5,500 nucleotides of DNA from positions 1-5,500 of the forward strand of contig JAQBVH010000269.1 of assembly GCA_027623615.1 (NCBI GenBank). Reading direction: 5' to 3'. The translations under genes were made by a program, and so were the position numbers. A model generated the notes under the pieces. That model made no database searches. It was given only the letters and a program-made list of their open reading frames with translations, and was not told where the DNA came from. Positions 1-5,500 of the stretch are shown here, one piece after another. Within the stretch, counting starts at the first letter, position 1. The number at the start of each line of letters is the position of its first letter. The DNA comes from Planctomycetota bacterium. GTDB lineage: Bacteria > Planctomycetota > UBA1135 > GCA-002686595.

Positions 1-37
1 GGGTGCCCGGCGCTCGTGTCTCGGGTTCGGTGCGGAC

Positions 38-1171
38 CTACTCGGCTTCCGCCTCGGCGATCAGGGCCTCGATGGCCGCGTCGAGTTCGGGGCCGCGCGG
101 GTTCTTGTGTCGGATGACGCCCTTGGCATCAAGGACGTAGACCGTCGGCCAACCGCTGACGTTCCACTGGGTCGAGATCGGACCGGAGGTGCTGCCGCCG
201 TTCCAGAAGGAGCGCCAGGGCAGATCCTTTTCGATGACGACCTCTTTGATGACTTCGCGATCCGTGTCGCTGTTCACACCAAGGAGGGCGAACGGCTTGT
301 CGGCGAGTTCTTTTACGAGCGACCGCTCGTGAGGGTACATGGCCCGGCAAGGGGGTCACCAATCGCCCCAGAAGTCAAGCATGACAACCTTGCCGCGGTA
401 GTCGGACAGCTTGAAGTCGATGCCGTCCAGGTCCTCGCCTTCGATGTCGGGCGCGACCATGCCGATCTGCAGGTGCTGCATCTCGTACAGCTCGCCCGAC
501 GCCGCGACGGCGATCGTCTTGTAGCCCGGGTACATCTCCACCTCGTCGAAGGCCTTGCAGGCCTCGAGCAGGGCGATGCACTCGGCGCTGGCCTTGGCGC
601 GCGCCTTGTCGGACTCGGCCTCCTCCGCGTCGTGCTTGAGCTGCATGGCGAGCGCGTAGGTCGCGATCGCCTTGCCGTCCGCGTCGAGGCCCGCGTGGGC
701 CATGAGCTGGCGCACCGCCGAGGTCGCACCCGATGCGCGCAGCATCGTGCGGGCCAGGCCGGTGAGCGCTTCCGTGTCGTCCCCGTGATGTTCGAGGAAG
801 GCGGTCATCGCCTTGTCCCGGGCCTCGCTCTGGGTGCTCTGGGTCAGCACGAACTCGAGGGCTTGCCGCCCCTCGCTGGTGCCGGGGTACTCGGCGGCCA
901 GTGCCAGGAAGCGGTCGGTGAACGAGTCCCCGATCTTGTAGTAGTCGGGAACCATCCCCGGCTTGTCCTCCTCGGAGGCCGCGTTGTAGCGCTCCATGAA
1001 GGCCTCGCTGGCCGCGCTCAGGGCTGCGTTGAGGGACTCGAGCGCCTCCTCGGCGTCCTCGACGATGACGGCGACGTGCGCGGTCGCGGGTGCCGGCGCT
1101 TCCGCACTCGAGGCCGGCAGGGCGACGAGCAGGGCAAGGCCCGGCAGTAGATAGGTGAGCTTGCGTTTCAT
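38..1171 (-). CDS. Exported TlpA-like thioredoxin-fold selenoprotein (W-U-P-P-C), UGA recoded
   Basis: Read through one in-frame TGA (358-356), this gene encodes 377 residues with Sec at 272 and ends at TAG (40-38). The signal peptide is MKRKLTYLLPGLALLVALPA with a likely cleavage site near ASSAEA (20-25). Residues about 35-230 are helical and Ala/Glu-rich, as in the paralogue but well diverged. The redoxin/thioredoxin domain starts near HLQIGMVAPDIEGEDLDG (233), continues through KVVMLDFWGDW, has the active site U272-P-P-C275, and ends with WRSFWNGG (319-326) and the cis-proline loop GWPT with P342. The variant UPPC dipeptide differs from the canonical GP of its neighbour and should alter redox potential. 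The start at 1171 lies 5 bases after the upstream stop and exposes the signal; an AAAGG about a dozen bases upstream is at best a weak ribosome site. It was probably produced by tandem duplication. Conventional calling would yield a 271-residue truncated protein plus a 100-residue fragment. Confidence 0.87.
315..330 (-). promoter_or_regulatory. Putative bacterial SECIS hairpin of the second selenoprotein gene
   Basis: This element is identical in sequence (ACGAGC-GGUC-GCUCGU), phase and distance from UGA (stem after 25 nt, loop after 31 nt) to the hairpin in the upstream paralogue. The flanking codons differ between the two genes by several synonymous changes. That argues the 16-nt element is held by RNA-level selection rather than by very recent duplication alone. 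Confidence 0.82.
356..358 (-). other. In-frame UGA proposed to encode selenocysteine (residue 272)
   Basis: The minus-strand codons read TGG-TGA-CCC-CCT-TGC, that is W-U-P-P-C. The TGA aligns exactly with the TGA of the upstream paralogue and with the nucleophilic cysteine of thioredoxin CxxC motifs. Independent nonsense mutations at the same catalytic codon of two intact paralogues would be a remarkable coincidence. Confidence 0.88.
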
Positions 1172-1176
1172 CTTGC

Positions 1177-2259
1177 TCAGTTGCCTTTCGCCTTGGCGAT
1201 CAAGCGATCGATGGATTGGTCGAGCACTTCGGTACTCGGAGAGCCGACCCACTTCTCACGGATGACGCCGTCGGCGTCGATGAGGTACAGGGTCGGCCAA
1301 CCACCCACGTTCCACTGGGTGGAGATCGGGCCCCGCGTGCTTCCGCCGTTCCAGAAGGAACGCCAGGTGATCTCCTGTTCGACGACCGTGGTCTTGAGGA
1401 GCTCACGGTCCTTGTCGCTGTTCACGCCCAGGATCACGAAGGGCTCATCAGCAAGCTTCTTTACGAGCGACCGCTCGTGCGGATACATCCGCCGGCAAGG
1501 GCCTCACCAGTGGCCCCAGAAGTCGAGCAGCACGACCTTGCCCCGGTAGTCGGACAGCTTGAAGCCCACGCCGTCGATGTCCTCGCCGGAGATCTCGGGG
1601 GCGGGCTTTCCGATCTGCAGGTGCTTGGCCTCGAAGATCGCGCCCTTGGCGAGGTCGCCGAGCAGACGGCCGTTCATCGCGACGCTCGGGAACTCCTTGG
1701 CGCAGCGCTCCATGAGCGCGAGGTGCTGCTCGAGGTCGGAGTCCTTGAAGGACTTGGCCAGGCTGAAGCACGCGATCCCGCGCACGTTCTCGTTCTTGCT
1801 CGCTTCCAGCAGGCGTGCGTGGACCTTGGCGTCCGTGACCCCCGGCAGCACCTCGGCCAGCTGGTCGCTGTCCGTGTGGTCGGCGAGCAGGGTCTCGAGG
1901 GCCTTCTGGGCATTGCCGTTGCGACGGCGGTCGCGCTGGTTGACCCAGACGAGGGCGCGCGCGGCGGCTCCGGTCTTGGGGTGCGCGTCCGCGATCTCCA
2001 GGAGGCGATCCGCGACCGGGCTCGGGTCTGGGAACTCGCTGCGCAGGGCGGTGCGTTCCTCCTGCGTCTTCGCGGCGCGCGCCTGGGCGGTGTAGGCGTC
2101 GTACAGCACCTGGTACTCGTCCAGGACCTCGTCGACGAGGTCGTCCGGATCTTCGGCGGTGGCCTGGATCGCGAGCGGAGTCTCCGTCGGCGCGAGGTGG
2201 GCGCCGGCGCCGGCCAGGGTGGCCAGGGCGGGCACGATCCACAGTTTCTCGAGTCTCAT
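1177..2259 (-). CDS. Exported TlpA-like thioredoxin-fold selenoprotein (W-U-G-P-C), UGA recoded
   Basis: Read through one in-frame TGA (1506-1504), this gene encodes 360 residues with Sec at 252. Residues 1-20 (MRLEKLWIVPALATLAGAGA) form a signal peptide. Residues about 38-210 form a helical, TPR-like region. From HLQIGKPAPEISGEDIDG (213) onward comes a redoxin/TlpA-type thioredoxin fold: KVVLLDFWGHW, then U252-G-P-C255, then the WRSFWNGG motif near 299 and the cis-proline loop GWPT with P322. Family members normally have CxxC here, so the TGA sits exactly at the nucleophilic cysteine. A 16-nt GGUC-loop hairpin follows the TGA. The gene's real stop is a second TGA (1179-1177) with no such hairpin. 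The likely role is extracytoplasmic thiol-disulfide exchange or peroxide/disulfide reduction; the partner is unknown. A paralogue follows 5 bases downstream. Without recoding, the gene would appear as a 251-residue piece plus a 103-residue piece starting at an internal Met258. A nonsense mutation is the alternative, made unlikely by the same arrangement in the neighbour. Confidence 0.87.
1463..1478 (-). promoter_or_regulatory. Putative bacterial SECIS hairpin of the first selenoprotein gene
   Basis: The minus-strand RNA ACGAGC-GGUC-GCUCGU forms a perfect 6-bp stem with a GGUC loop inside the reading frame (codons for H-E-R-S-L-V). Twenty-five nt separate the UGA from the stem and 31 nt separate it from the loop. 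This fits the range I recall for bacterial SECIS elements (about 16-37 nt from UGA to apical loop, with a guanosine in the loop). GGUC is also the apical loop I recall for E. coli fdhF. SelB is the expected binding partner. Confidence 0.82.
1504..1506 (-). other. In-frame UGA proposed to encode selenocysteine (residue 252)
   Basis: The minus-strand codons read TGG-TGA-GGC-CCT-TGC, that is W-U-G-P-C, so TGA replaces the first cysteine codon of a thioredoxin WCGPC motif. Both sides stay in the same frame and together form one continuous thioredoxin fold. TGA is an ordinary stop for other genes in the window, so a global reassignment of TGA is not supported. Confidence 0.88.
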
Positions 2260-2280
2260 GGTCGTGGGGATGGGGGTGGA

Positions 2281-2342
2281 GGCGGAGCCACCGGAAGAAC
2301 TGGGGACCGGCGACGGCTCCAGTGTCCCGGACTGGCTCCGCC
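2281..2342 (-). repeat. Long imperfect hairpin in the selenoprotein operon leader
   Basis: A perfect 10-base inverted repeat, GGCGGAGCCA (2342-2333) and TGGCTCCGCC (2290-2281), forms the outer stem on the minus-strand RNA. After a 2-nt GU bulge the stem continues with CCGG (2330-2327) pairing with CCGG (2294-2291). ACUGG (2323-2319) can pair with CCAGU (2303-2299), and a short GCCG/CGGU helix with a UCGC loop can cap it. No U-tract follows, so it is not a classic intrinsic terminator. It could be a 3' stabilising structure for the sulfatase mRNA, a leader element of the selenoprotein genes, or a dispersed palindromic repeat. Confidence 0.6.
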
Positions 2343-2379
2343 CTGTCGAACTCCCCAGCCGTTCTCGACGGGCTTTGTA

Positions 2380-2398
2380 CGTTCGGATGCCGTTCGGA
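2380..2398. repeat. Tandem direct repeat of CGTTCGGA, 11-base period
   Basis: On the plus strand CGTTCGGA occurs at 2380-2387 and again at 2391-2398, separated by TGC, giving a period of 11 bases or about one helical turn. A degenerate partial copy (CGTTC) begins at 2360. It sits just beyond the sulfatase stop and upstream of the leader hairpin. Such spacing suits a tandem operator, but two short copies in GC-rich DNA may be chance. Confidence 0.45.
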
Positions 2399-2404
2399 CG
2401 GGGT

Positions 2405-4486
2405 TCACCTGCCCCGGGCGGCGCGCGCCCAGGCGGCGAGGTCCTCCTCGCAGCCGTGCACGAGGCGTAGCTGGGACCAGGCGCCCTGCAGGGGCCGGTC
2501 GTCCGCGTAGGTCCCGACGTGGGACCCGCTGTCCCGCCCGAGGCTGAGCCCGTCGGCTGGCTGCTGCTCGAGCAGCCGTCCCTCGACCGAAGCGACCTGT
2601 GTGCCATCGACGTAGAGGCGCAGGCGACCGTCGAGGTCGACGCTGGCTGCGAGGTGAGTTTCGCCGCGCACGCGTGCCTTGGACCGGGCGACGAAGCGCA
2701 CATCGCGATTGGTGACGGTGAAGGTCGGGACGCCGGCTGCGAGCTCGAGGGCGAAGCCGAAGGAGGCGCCGCCCTGGGCGACGACGACCCCGTCGCTCGC
2801 CTCGACCAGTGCGCCCACCGTGAAGGCGCGGCTGCCGATGGGGCTCGAGCTCGGCACCAGATCGGCCTCGTCGATGAGCAGGAACACCTCGCGCCAGGGC
2901 GCCTTGCTCGCGACGTTGCGTGCGCGCTTCTGGTTGAGGCGGTCGGCGGTGTCGAAGGGGTCCGGCTCCGCGTAGTGAACCTGCAGGCGCCGCAGCTCCT
3001 CCTCGAGCCCGGCCTGCACCGCGGCGTAGTCGGGCCGGCCGTGCACCGAGCGCAGCTCGTCGGGGTCCTTGACCAGGTCGAACAGCTCCCACTCGTCGAG
3101 CTCCTCGTAGCGGATCAGCTTGTGGGTCTGCGTGCGCACGCCGTGGTGGCGCGGCACGCTGTGGGCGCCGGGGAACTCGTAGTAGTGGTAATAGATCGAC
3201 TGGCGCCATTGCGTGGGTTCTGCTCCGCGGAGCAGCGGCGCGATGCTGACGCCGTGCATGGGCACGGGGATCTCGGTCACTCCGGCGAGCTCGAGCAGCG
3301 TGGGGGCGAAGTCGATGTTCTGCACGAGGTGCTCGTCGCGCGAGCCCGCCGCCACGCGGCCGGGCCAGCGCACGAGCAGCGGCATGCGCAGGCTCTCCTC
3401 GTACATCCAGCGCTTGTCGTACCAGCCGTGCTCGCCCAGGTAGAAGCCCTGGTCGGAGGTGTAGATCACGAGGGTGTCGTCCTCGAGTTCCAGGCGCTCG
3501 AGGGCCTCGAGCACGCGCCCCACCTGCCGGTCCACGCCGTGGATGCAGCGCATGTAGTCCTTGGTGTAGCGCTGGTAGTTCCAGCGCGTGCGCGCGTCAC
3601 CCTCCGGAGGATCGGCGAAGAAGGCCTCGTTGCGCGGGTCATAGGCCGCCTTCCAGGTAGCGAGCTGCTCCTCGTCGAGCCCCGGCGGGGGGGCGAGCTT
3701 GAGGTCGTACTCGTCGCGCAGGTGGGTGGCGATGCTCATCTCCTGGCTCGCCGCGCCGGGGTTGCGGGTGGCGTAGTCGTCGAAGAGCGTGGGCGGCTCG
3801 GGGAACTCGATGTCGTCGAACAGGCCCACCTCGCTCGGGCCCGGCTGCCAGTTCCGGTGCGGAGCCTTGTGCTGGTACATCAGCAGCCAGGGCTCCTCGC
3901 CACTCGCGGCCTCCTCGAGGAAGGCGAGGGCCCGCTCGGTGATGACCTCGGTGGTGTAGCCGCGGTGCCGCTGCTGGCCGTCCGGGGTCAGCAGGACCGG
4001 GTTGTAGTAGGGGCCCTGTCCGCGCAGGACCTCGTAGTGGTCGAAGCCCGTGGGCGTGGACCGCAGGTGCCACTTGCCGATCATCGCCGTCCGGTACCCG
4101 GCGGCCTGGAGGGCCTTGGGGAAGGTCTCCTGGGCGCCGTCGAAGGTGCTGCCGTTGTCCGGGACCCCGTTGAGGTGGCTGTGCTTGCCGGTCAGCACCA
4201 CGGCCCGCGCGGGAGCGCAGATGGAGTTGGTGCAGAAGGCGTTGCGGAAGAGCATGCCCTCTGCGGCCAGGGAGTCGATGTTGGGCGTGGGCCCGAAGCG
4301 GGAGCCGTAGGCGCCGATGGTCTGGGCCGCGTGGTCGTCCATGTAGATGAACAGCACATTCGGGCGCTTGGGCGCGGCCTCGGCCATGCGCGCGTCCGCG
4401 ATGGGGCTCGGCGACGCGGCGGGGCCAGCGGTCAGGGCAAGGAGGGCCGCGAGGCCCCCGAGGGCGGCCAGGGGGTGTCCGTGCAT
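2405..4486 (-). CDS. Exported type I sulfatase with C-terminal LamG-like domain
   Basis: This 693-residue formylglycine-dependent sulfatase would hydrolyse sulfate esters, probably on a sulfated polysaccharide outside the cytoplasm. Residues 5-24 form an Ala/Leu-rich signal segment. The catalytic domain begins at RPNVLFIYMDDHA (41-53), where D50 and D51 are metal ligands. The formylglycine precursor is C90 in C-A-P-A-R, followed by LTGK at 98-101. Other expected active-site residues are K138 and H140 (GKWH), H210 (KAPH), D345 and Q346 (SDQG), and K358 (DKRW). The usual C-terminal sulfatase subdomain ends near residue 505. Residues about 530-690 look like a LamG/concanavalin-like beta-sandwich (for example RLRLYVDGTQVASVEG), an added putative carbohydrate-binding module. 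The DDHAxQxIxAYG and CTNSICAPAR segments remind me of the N-acetylglucosamine-6-sulfatase-like group, but subfamily and substrate are uncertain. The start at 4486 is chosen because it overlaps the upstream stop and exposes the signal; the longer open frame to 4990 is an overlap shadow. Activity requires a formylglycine-generating enzyme encoded elsewhere. Confidence 0.93.
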   Translation of the reverse strand: MHGHPLAALGGLAALLALTAGPAASPSPIADARMAEAAPKRPNVLFIYMDDHAAQTIGAYGSRFGPTPNIDSLAAEGMLFRNAFCTNSICAPARAVVLTGKHSHLNGVPDNGSTFDGAQETFPKALQAAGYRTAMIGKWHLRSTPTGFDHYEVLRGQGPYYNPVLLTPDGQQRHRGYTTEVITERALAFLEEAASGEEPWLLMYQHKAPHRNWQPGPSEVGLFDDIEFPEPPTLFDDYATRNPGAASQEMSIATHLRDEYDLKLAPPPGLDEEQLATWKAAYDPRNEAFFADPPEGDARTRWNYQRYTKDYMRCIHGVDRQVGRVLEALERLELEDDTLVIYTSDQGFYLGEHGWYDKRWMYEESLRMPLLVRWPGRVAAGSRDEHLVQNIDFAPTLLELAGVTEIPVPMHGVSIAPLLRGAEPTQWRQSIYYHYYEFPGAHSVPRHHGVRTQTHKLIRYEELDEWELFDLVKDPDELRSVHGRPDYAAVQAGLEEELRRLQVHYAEPDPFDTADRLNQKRARNVASKAPWREVFLLIDEADLVPSSSPIGSRAFTVGALVEASDGVVVAQGGASFGFALELAAGVPTFTVTNRDVRFVARSKARVRGETHLAASVDLDGRLRLYVDGTQVASVEGRLLEQQPADGLSLGRDSGSHVGTYADDRPLQGAWSQLRLVHGCEEDLAAWARAARGR

Positions 4487-4488
4487 CA
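4484..4488 (-). promoter_or_regulatory. TGATG stop-start overlap coupling isomerase and sulfatase
   Basis: The last base of the isomerase-like TGA stop is... shared with the first base of the sulfatase ATG: the stop spans 4488-4486 and the start 4486-4484. This arrangement commonly means translational coupling by re-initiating ribosomes, and it fixes the sulfatase start. The downstream hairpin-forming sequence does not contain a GGU-type loop, so this TGA reads as an ordinary stop. Confidence 0.85.
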
Positions 4489-5433
4489 CTTCACCTCGAA
4501 GTCGTCGGCCGCGGCGTAGGCGTTGATCACGGCGCGCTCGCCCTCCTTCCCGCCCATGCTGTTGCCGTGCTCCATGCCGACGATGCCGGTGTAGCCCTTG
4601 GCGTGCAGGTGGCGGAACACATTGCGGTAGTTGATCTCGCCGGTTCCCGGCTCGCGGCGGCCGGGGTTGTCGCCGACCTGGATGTAGGCCGTCTCGCTCC
4701 AGCCGAGGTCGAGGTTCGGGATCAGGTTCCCCTCGGTGATCTGCTGGTGGTAGAGGTCGTTGAGGATCTTGCAGGAGGGGCTGTTGACCGCGCGGCAGAT
4801 CATGTGGGCCTGCGGGATCTTGGTCAGGAAGAGCCCGGGGTGGTCCCGCCAGGCGTTGAGGGGCTCGAGCACCATGACGAGCCCGCTCGGCTCGCAGATC
4901 TCCGCGGCGAAGCGCAGGTTGTCGATCACATTGGCCGTCTGGTAGTCCCACTCGAGGTCCTTGCGGAAGGAGCCCGGCACCACGGTGCACCAGGTCGCGC
5001 CGCAGCGCTTGGCGACCTCGACGGCGCGCTTCATGTCGGCCTCGATGCGGCCCCGGGCCTCGGCGGGGGGGATGGCGAAGGTCGGGCTGCCGAAGTCGCC
5101 GTGGGCGACGAACACGCCCATGCGCATGTCGTGGTCGCGCAGGAACTGGCCGATCTCCTCCTGGGTCTTCGGGTCCTTGCCCGGCATGCCGTTGTCCTCG
5201 AGGGAGCGGAAGCCCTCGTCGTGCATGAACCGCAGCTGGTCCAGCAGGTCGCTGCCCGCGTGGTTGCGGAACATGCCGAAGTGGGGGGCGTAGTCGAGCT
5301 TGAACCGTCCGGCCGGTCGCGCGTTGGGGAGGCGCTGAGCACCCCGGGCGAGCGGGGCGGCCAGGCCAGCGGCTCCGGCGGCGAGCAGGTGACGACGGCT
5401 GAGGGCGGGTCGGTGGAGAGCGGGACGCTGCAT
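4486..5433 (-). CDS. Tat-exported hydroxypyruvate isomerase-like TIM-barrel protein
   Basis: This 315-residue protein belongs to the sugar-phosphate isomerase/epimerase (AP endonuclease family 2) fold and most resembles hydroxypyruvate isomerase. A twin-arginine signal is visible near residues 12-17 (SRRHLL), followed by an Ala/Leu-rich stretch to about residue 30, so Tat export is likely. The family's four metal ligands can be placed at E190 (in VLEPLN), D226 (in NDLYH), Q252 (in IQVGDNPGR) and E288 (in GMEHG). Their spacing of 36, 26 and 36 residues closely matches what I recall for E. coli Hyi-type enzymes. The EPGTGEINY motif at 261-269 is also typical of that group. The ATG at 5433 puts the signal at the N-terminus; no good Shine-Dalgarno is seen. 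The TGA stop overlaps the sulfatase ATG (TGATG), indicating an operon. The true substrate is unknown; an exported ketose or sugar-acid isomerase/epimerase is equally possible. Confidence 0.9.
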   Translation of the reverse strand: MQRPALHRPALSRRHLLAAGAAGLAAPLARGAQRLPNARPAGRFKLDYAPHFGMFRNHAGSDLLDQLRFMHDEGFRSLEDNGMPGKDPKTQEEIGQFLRDHDMRMGVFVAHGDFGSPTFAIPPAEARGRIEADMKRAVEVAKRCGATWCTVVPGSFRKDLEWDYQTANVIDNLRFAAEICEPSGLVMVLEPLNAWRDHPGLFLTKIPQAHMICRAVNSPSCKILNDLYHQQITEGNLIPNLDLGWSETAYIQVGDNPGRREPGTGEINYRNVFRHLHAKGYTGIVGMEHGNSMGGKEGERAVINAYAAADDFEVK

Positions 5434-5500
5434 GGCGCCAGCCTAGCGGCCCCGCTCCTGTCCGCGCCCCCGGCCTCCGCGGGCTCGCGCCGGATCGCCC

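Larger units (their letters stand above)
2260..2404 (-). other. Intergenic leader between sulfatase and selenoprotein genes
   Basis: This 145-base non-coding stretch separates the isomerase/sulfatase pair from the thioredoxin-like pair. It contains an 8-base direct repeat close to the sulfatase stop (2380-2398) and a long imperfect hairpin (2281-2342) ending 21 bases before the ATG at 2259. The bases directly before the ATG are C-rich (CCACCCCCATCCCCACGAC) and contain no recognisable Shine-Dalgarno. I could not identify a confident sigma-70 promoter. Either a promoter of another class lies here or the four genes are co-transcribed. Confidence 0.6.

Noticed and set aside
1..37. Terminator after the second selenoprotein gene
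   Set aside because: The 37 bases beyond the TAG stop contain no convincing stem with a U-tract; the transcript may continue past the window.
107..1150. Long plus-strand open frame of 347 codons opposite the second selenoprotein gene
   Set aside because: It is an antisense shadow of a GC-rich gene; its protein is low-complexity Arg/Gly/Val/Leu-rich with no recognisable domain, while the minus strand encodes a clear thioredoxin fold.
356..1506. The two thioredoxin-like genes as nonsense-mutated pseudogenes or sequencing errors
   Set aside because: The TGA lies at the same catalytic codon in both diverged paralogues, each is followed by the same hairpin at the same distance, and the downstream halves are intact and conserved.
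38..2259. Genome-wide reassignment of TGA (for example to Gly, Trp or Cys)
   Set aside because: TGA ends the isomerase, sulfatase and first selenoprotein genes at sensible positions, so it is still a stop outside the hairpin context.
2391..2402. Short hairpin CCGT-CCGA-ACGG just after the sulfatase stop as a terminator
   Set aside because: The stem is only 4 bp and no U-tract follows; it is also explained by the overlapping direct repeat.
2519..4519. Plus-strand open frame of 666 codons opposite the sulfatase
   Set aside because: It lies exactly antisense to a sulfatase with all catalytic motifs; the product has no family resemblance and typical GC-driven shadow composition.
4487..4990. 168-codon N-terminal extension of the sulfatase frame
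   Set aside because: It overlaps the isomerase coding region in another frame, has Arg/Pro/Gln-rich shadow composition, and would bury the sulfatase signal peptide.
5443..5500. Possible C-terminal tail of an upstream minus-strand gene ending in TAG at 5445-5443
   Set aside because: Only 18 Arg/Gly-rich codons are open before the window edge, which is expected by chance in such GC-rich DNA; no protein family can be recognised. The 67 bases upstream of 5433 show no clear promoter or ribosome site.

Overview
The window is GC-rich bacterial DNA in which all four supported genes are read from the minus strand, so the biological order runs from high to low coordinates. The protein repertoire suggests a high-GC member of the Planctomycetota. 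It has a Tat-exported sugar isomerase-like TIM-barrel protein, an exported sulfatase with a LamG-like C-terminal domain, and exported TlpA-like thioredoxin-fold proteins with a long helical N-terminal region and the WRSFWNGG / QWNVxGWPT signature. I associate that signature with planctomycete proteins from memory; no search was run, so the lineage is an inference.

Layout in transcription order. Positions 5433-4486 encode a twin-arginine-signal TIM-barrel protein related to hydroxypyruvate isomerase. It is coupled by a TGATG overlap to a 693-residue sulfatase (4486-2405) with a CAPAR formylglycine motif and a LamG-like tail. A 145-base intergenic region (2404-2260) follows. It holds a short direct repeat and a long imperfect hairpin just upstream of the next start. 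Two tandem paralogous thioredoxin-fold genes come next (2259-1177 and 1171-38), separated by only 5 bases.

The main discovery is that both thioredoxin-like genes carry an in-frame TGA exactly where the first cysteine of the CxxC active site should be. The motifs are W-U-G-P-C in the first gene and W-U-P-P-C in the second. After each TGA, at the same distance (25 nt to the hairpin, 31 nt to the loop), lies an identical 16-nt perfect hairpin with a 6-bp stem and a GGUC loop. It looks like a bacterial SECIS element, and GGUC is the loop I recall for E. coli fdhF. The three normal TGA stops in the window (isomerase, sulfatase and the first thioredoxin gene itself) have no such hairpin. The two genes are therefore best read as full-length selenoproteins of 360 and 377 residues. 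A standard gene caller would split each into an N-terminal fragment and a C-terminal fragment.

How the genes might work together: all four products appear to be exported. The isomerase-like protein and the sulfatase form a plausible sulfated-polysaccharide or sugar-handling pair. The selenoprotein pair probably performs extracytoplasmic thiol/selenol redox chemistry. No direct functional link between the two pairs can be shown from the sequence. The Sec machinery (selA, selB, selC, selD) is not in the window and must be encoded elsewhere if the reading is right.
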